A stretch of 64,000 nucleotides of DNA. Source: Polynucleobacter meluiroseus (lineage in GTDB: Bacteria > Pseudomonadota > Gammaproteobacteria > Burkholderiales > Burkholderiaceae). The notes beneath the pieces are model-generated. The model ran no database searches, was not told the origin of the DNA, and worked only from the letters and a program-made list of their open reading frames with translations. The stretch spans positions 17,862 through 81,861 of the forward strand of contig CAMDKY010000004.1 of NCBI GenBank assembly GCA_945901245.1, in the 5' to 3' direction. Of the stretch, positions 61,938 through 64,000 are shown in pieces (positions within the stretch are counted from its first letter, which is position 1; every line of letters begins with the position of its first letter). The position numbers were made by a program, and so were the translations under genes.

Positions 61938-63059
61938 TTAAGTAAATAAAACGGCAGGGCGCCAGCGGCCGATGGGTAACTCAACCCAGAGGTACAAGTA
62001 ATTTGCCCCAATCCAGCTTAATACAGAAACGGCCCCAATTGCGGCTACTGCTACTAATGCACTTTGGACGCCCAAGGCAATCAGCGCGGTATTCGCCAAC
62101 AAGATAAATGCAAAGTGAATTAAAAAAGCGCAATACGCGCGGGCACTTGCCCACTGCAGCGCCTTTGCCGCAAGCACTCGCCATGCAACTTTCTTATCCT
62201 CATTTGCCACCGGATTAGTCGTATATGTAATCTGTCCGTACAGCATCAATAGAAGTGCAATAGCCAGTGCCAAGTAATTGCGTAGCCATACCGAATGGAA
62301 CGCCGAAAGGGTCACCGTTATCGTTATGACCAGCAGTATTTTTTTGGCGGCTGCCTGATGGTGGCTTGCCTTGATGGCATGCTGGCCACTAGCCCAATAA
62401 GCCAAAGCGCCTAGACCATAAGATCCAATGAAATAAATAAAGGTATTTTCATAATCGGCATGCCGGTTGAAATACAAGAGTGAGGCTAAGATCAAAAGGG
62501 CTACGATACCAATACGAAGCAAGCGCTGCGAAATAGACGCATAGACGATTGCCAGGACGGTGTACAACTGCCAATCGATGGCCACGTACCAAACCCCGGC
62601 CGATATGGACTCATAGCCAAGCAATCCTTGCATTAAAAAGAGGTGAGCCAAAACTTGTTGCACGGTTTCAGCCTGGCCTATGTATTCGGCGGTTGACCAT
62701 TGCCTCGCCAGAGCAGCGCAGGCAATCGTAATTACGATCGCAATGCTGTAAGGGCCAACAAGACGTAGATAGCGACGTAGCGCTAAGCGCAAAACAGAGT
62801 CTGCTCCTTTCTTGCCTGCGGGCGCCTGCACTGCCATCATCTTTTCAAACGATTGTGCTACTAAGTAGCCAGCCATCACCAGAAAGAGTTGCACGGCATA
62901 CCGACCATAATCGAATATGAAAATACTTAAACCAGGAAACAATGCTGCCCCTGCCGATGCTAGCTGCCCGTAACTCATGCAGTGGTGCAGGATGATGATT
63001 TGTGCGGCAAACACCTTCAAACCATCGATTAAGCAATAGTGGTCTTGATTAGACCTCAT
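61938..63059 (-). CDS. Acyltransferase 3 (OafA-like) membrane protein
   Basis: A 373-residue protein with about ten membrane spans. LKVFAAQIIILHHCMSYGQL carries the catalytic-type His of acyltransferase_3, and VGPYSIAIVITIACAAL and YVAIDWQLYTVLAIVYASIS follow the family pattern. Such proteins acetylate or succinylate surface polysaccharides or lipids. Overlaps the small gene upstream by 11 bases. Confidence 0.87.
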   Translation of the reverse strand: MRSNQDHYCLIDGLKVFAAQIIILHHCMSYGQLASAGAALFPGLSIFIFDYGRYAVQLFLVMAGYLVAQSFEKMMAVQAPAGKKGADSVLRLALRRYLRLVGPYSIAIVITIACAALARQWSTAEYIGQAETVQQVLAHLFLMQGLLGYESISAGVWYVAIDWQLYTVLAIVYASISQRLLRIGIVALLILASLLYFNRHADYENTFIYFIGSYGLGALAYWASGQHAIKASHHQAAAKKILLVITITVTLSAFHSVWLRNYLALAIALLLMLYGQITYTTNPVANEDKKVAWRVLAAKALQWASARAYCAFLIHFAFILLANTALIALGVQSALVAVAAIGAVSVLSWIGANYLYLWVELPIGRWRPAVLFT

Positions 63060-63246
63060 TGGAGGAGTCGGGCTTGGCTTTACTCGAGAAGGCGGCCAAC
63101 AAGGGATTTACCTTGACAAGCTCATCCGCTAGCTGTTGTTTGGTTTTGGCTTGCGTTCCCGTGCTCGGACCCTTTACTTTGCTGGCATTTTTCATCTTAT
63201 GCGCCACAGATAGCCCCAGGTTTTTATATAAGTCGGTTTTTTTCAT
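63049..63246 (-). CDS. Small hypothetical protein
   Basis: A 65-residue, lysine-rich, probably disordered protein starting MKKTDLYKNLGLSVAHKMKN, with no membrane segment. A GGTAGC-type ribosome site lies just before the ATG, and its stop overlaps the acyltransferase start, which supports its being real. No family recognised. Confidence 0.6.
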   Translation of the reverse strand: MKKTDLYKNLGLSVAHKMKNASKVKGPSTGTQAKTKQQLADELVKVNPLLAAFSSKAKPDSSNEV

Positions 63247-63391
63247 TTGCTACCTGTCCTGTGAATGCCGTAGATTTAATGCATTTACTGCTACTTACTG
63301 CCGATGGTCAGTCATTTAACCCAATTGCCTCACTAATAAACCTAGTGTAGAGGCGTCATTGTTTTAACTATTTTATGCTGTAGGATGACTT

Positions 63392-63432
63392 ATCACCTTT
63401 GCTGGTGATCTGATGAGGCACCCCTCTTTTTT
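63392..63432 (+). terminator. Hairpin plus terminator-like stem upstream of a 48-codon gene
   Basis: ATCACC-TTTGCT-GGTGAT (63392-63409) is a perfect 6-bp stem. Five bases later GAGG-CACC-CCTC-TTTTTT (63415-63432) looks like a short intrinsic terminator. No plus-strand gene precedes it, so this is either the end of a short RNA or an attenuator-like leader of the gene at 63462. Confidence 0.5.
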
Positions 63433-63461
63433 CTTATCTCTTCTGCTTTAATGGAGTTCAA

Positions 63462-63608
63462 ATGACCCAATCCAATACCCCTAAAATTAATCTTCGCAAT
63501 TCCGTCACAGAATGCGCCCAATCCCTTAAAAAGGAAAATGCAGGCAAGTTCTACAACTATGGCATCCGCGAATGCGCTGCATCGATCGCAGCCTCAAAGG
63601 CGAAGTAA
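63462..63608 (+). CDS. 48-residue hypothetical protein
   Basis: A short gene, MTQSNTPKINLRNSVTECAQ then SLKKENAGKFYNYGIRECAA and SIAASKAK. ATGGAG at 63451 gives a possible ribosome site (and a four-codon upstream frame ending in TGA at the start codon, ATGA type). Balanced composition and an amphipathic helical look argue for a real protein. Family not recognised. Confidence 0.55.
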   Translation: MTQSNTPKINLRNSVTECAQSLKKENAGKFYNYGIRECAASIAASKAK

Positions 63609-63886
63609 ATTTCCAACCCAAGCGTTATAATTTTTTTATTTAAAACAATGGTTTAAGTATATATTTTGCTTTACGTATTTGTTAGTATTTACTTACTTAA
63701 TATTGTGACACATTTATTAAGTTAATCACAAAGACAAAACTGGTTAGTTTTAACTATCAGACTAATACAAAAATACGATTATTTGAGACCCAAAAATCCG
63801 CATAATTTGTAGGTGGTGATTCGTTCAAGTGGTTTGTGAATGGCATCCCCTCCACTTTGTTTTAACTCAACATTAGGAGCCCTTAA
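63609..63886. promoter_or_regulatory. AT-rich upstream region of rubrerythrin
   Basis: A 278-base AT-rich interval with no gene I can support. It must hold the rubrerythrin promoter. AGGAG at 63875-63879 is its ribosome site. No dyad convincing enough to call an operator. Confidence 0.5.
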
Positions 63887-64000
63887 ATGAGCAAAACTGT
63901 AAAAGGCACAAAGACTGAAGAGTCCTTAAAAGCCGCATTCGCTGGCGAATCTAAAGCCAACCGCCGTTATTTGTATTTCGCAAACATGGCTGACGTAGCT
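63887..64000 (+). CDS. Rubrerythrin (partial, runs off right edge)
   Basis: First 38 residues of a rubrerythrin: MSKTVKGTKTEESLKAAFAG followed by ESKANRRYLYFANMADVA. Glu21 with the GESKANRRYLYFA pattern is the first di-iron ligand region. Rubrerythrins reduce peroxide. Good AGGAG ribosome site 8 bases upstream of the ATG. Confidence 0.9.
   Translation, partial: MSKTVKGTKTEESLKAAFAGESKANRRYLYFANMADVA

Noticed and set aside
63409..63432. CTGATGAG resembling the hammerhead ribozyme core
   Set aside because: No GAAA core segment, no cleavage triplet and no third stem are in place; the sequence is better explained as the base of a terminator stem.
63713..63741. TGTGA ... TCACA around an AT-rich stretch upstream of rubrerythrin, resembling a CRP/FNR site
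   Set aside because: The half-sites are about 17 bases apart instead of 6, and no FNR-type TTGAT-N4-ATCAA is present.

Overview
This window holds an almost complete anoxygenic photosynthesis gene cluster (positions 1 to about 41,070), followed by ordinary chromosomal genes. The purple-bacterial type II reaction centre genes (pufLM, puhA, a tetraheme pufC), aerobic AcsF cyclase, spheroidene-series carotenoid genes (crtA, C, D, E, F, I, B), moderate GC content and Burkholderiales-like neighbours (Bug/TctC receptor, monomeric isocitrate dehydrogenase) point to a betaproteobacterial aerobic phototroph. My best guess is a freshwater Polynucleobacter-like organism; that rests on recall of family patterns, not on a search.

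Layout. On the minus strand, bchF-N-B-H-L-M-lhaA-puhA-B-C-orf-acsF-puhE (17,687 to 3,243) form one tightly packed operon with repeated ATGA or TAATG overlaps. It is followed by a separately promoted bchG-bch2-bchP (3,105 to beyond the left edge). On the plus strand, ppaA/aerR-ppsR-crtA-crtD-crtC (17,892 to 23,342) is read divergently from bchF. Converging on it is the minus-strand operon crtE-crtF-bchC-X-Y-Z-pufB-(small ORF)-pufA-L-M-C-crtI-crtB (36,886 to 23,370). bchO (+) diverges from crtE and converges on bchI-bchD (-). Together these genes cover bacteriochlorophyll a synthesis from protoporphyrin IX to the phytylated pigment, spheroidenone-type carotenoid synthesis, the LH1-reaction centre core, its assembly factors and its repressor/antirepressor pair. 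I see no bchE, bchJ, hemA or pucBA in this window.

Regulation. TGT-N12-ACA motifs (PpsR/CrtJ type) lie in the promoter regions of bchG, bchF/ppaA, bchC and crtE/bchO. The PpsR encoded here has only one cysteine, which matters for its redox mechanism. The puf operon carries intercistronic hairpins on both sides of the light-harvesting genes. An unrecognised 73-residue single-span membrane protein is encoded between pufB and pufA, and this is the most unusual feature of the window.

Right part. After a SOUL-type haem/porphyrin-binding protein upstream of bchI come genes for a dicarboxylate/aromatic acid pathway (Bug receptor, PDC-hydrolase-like amidohydrolase, enol-lactonase), LrgAB, two small hydrolases, a universal stress protein, a heavy-metal RND efflux operon with a PII-like protein, monomeric isocitrate dehydrogenase, an FKBP, an ion channel with a zinc ribbon, a series of small housekeeping genes, and the start of rubrerythrin at the right edge. 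I found no tRNA, rRNA, insertion sequence, prophage or CRISPR array.
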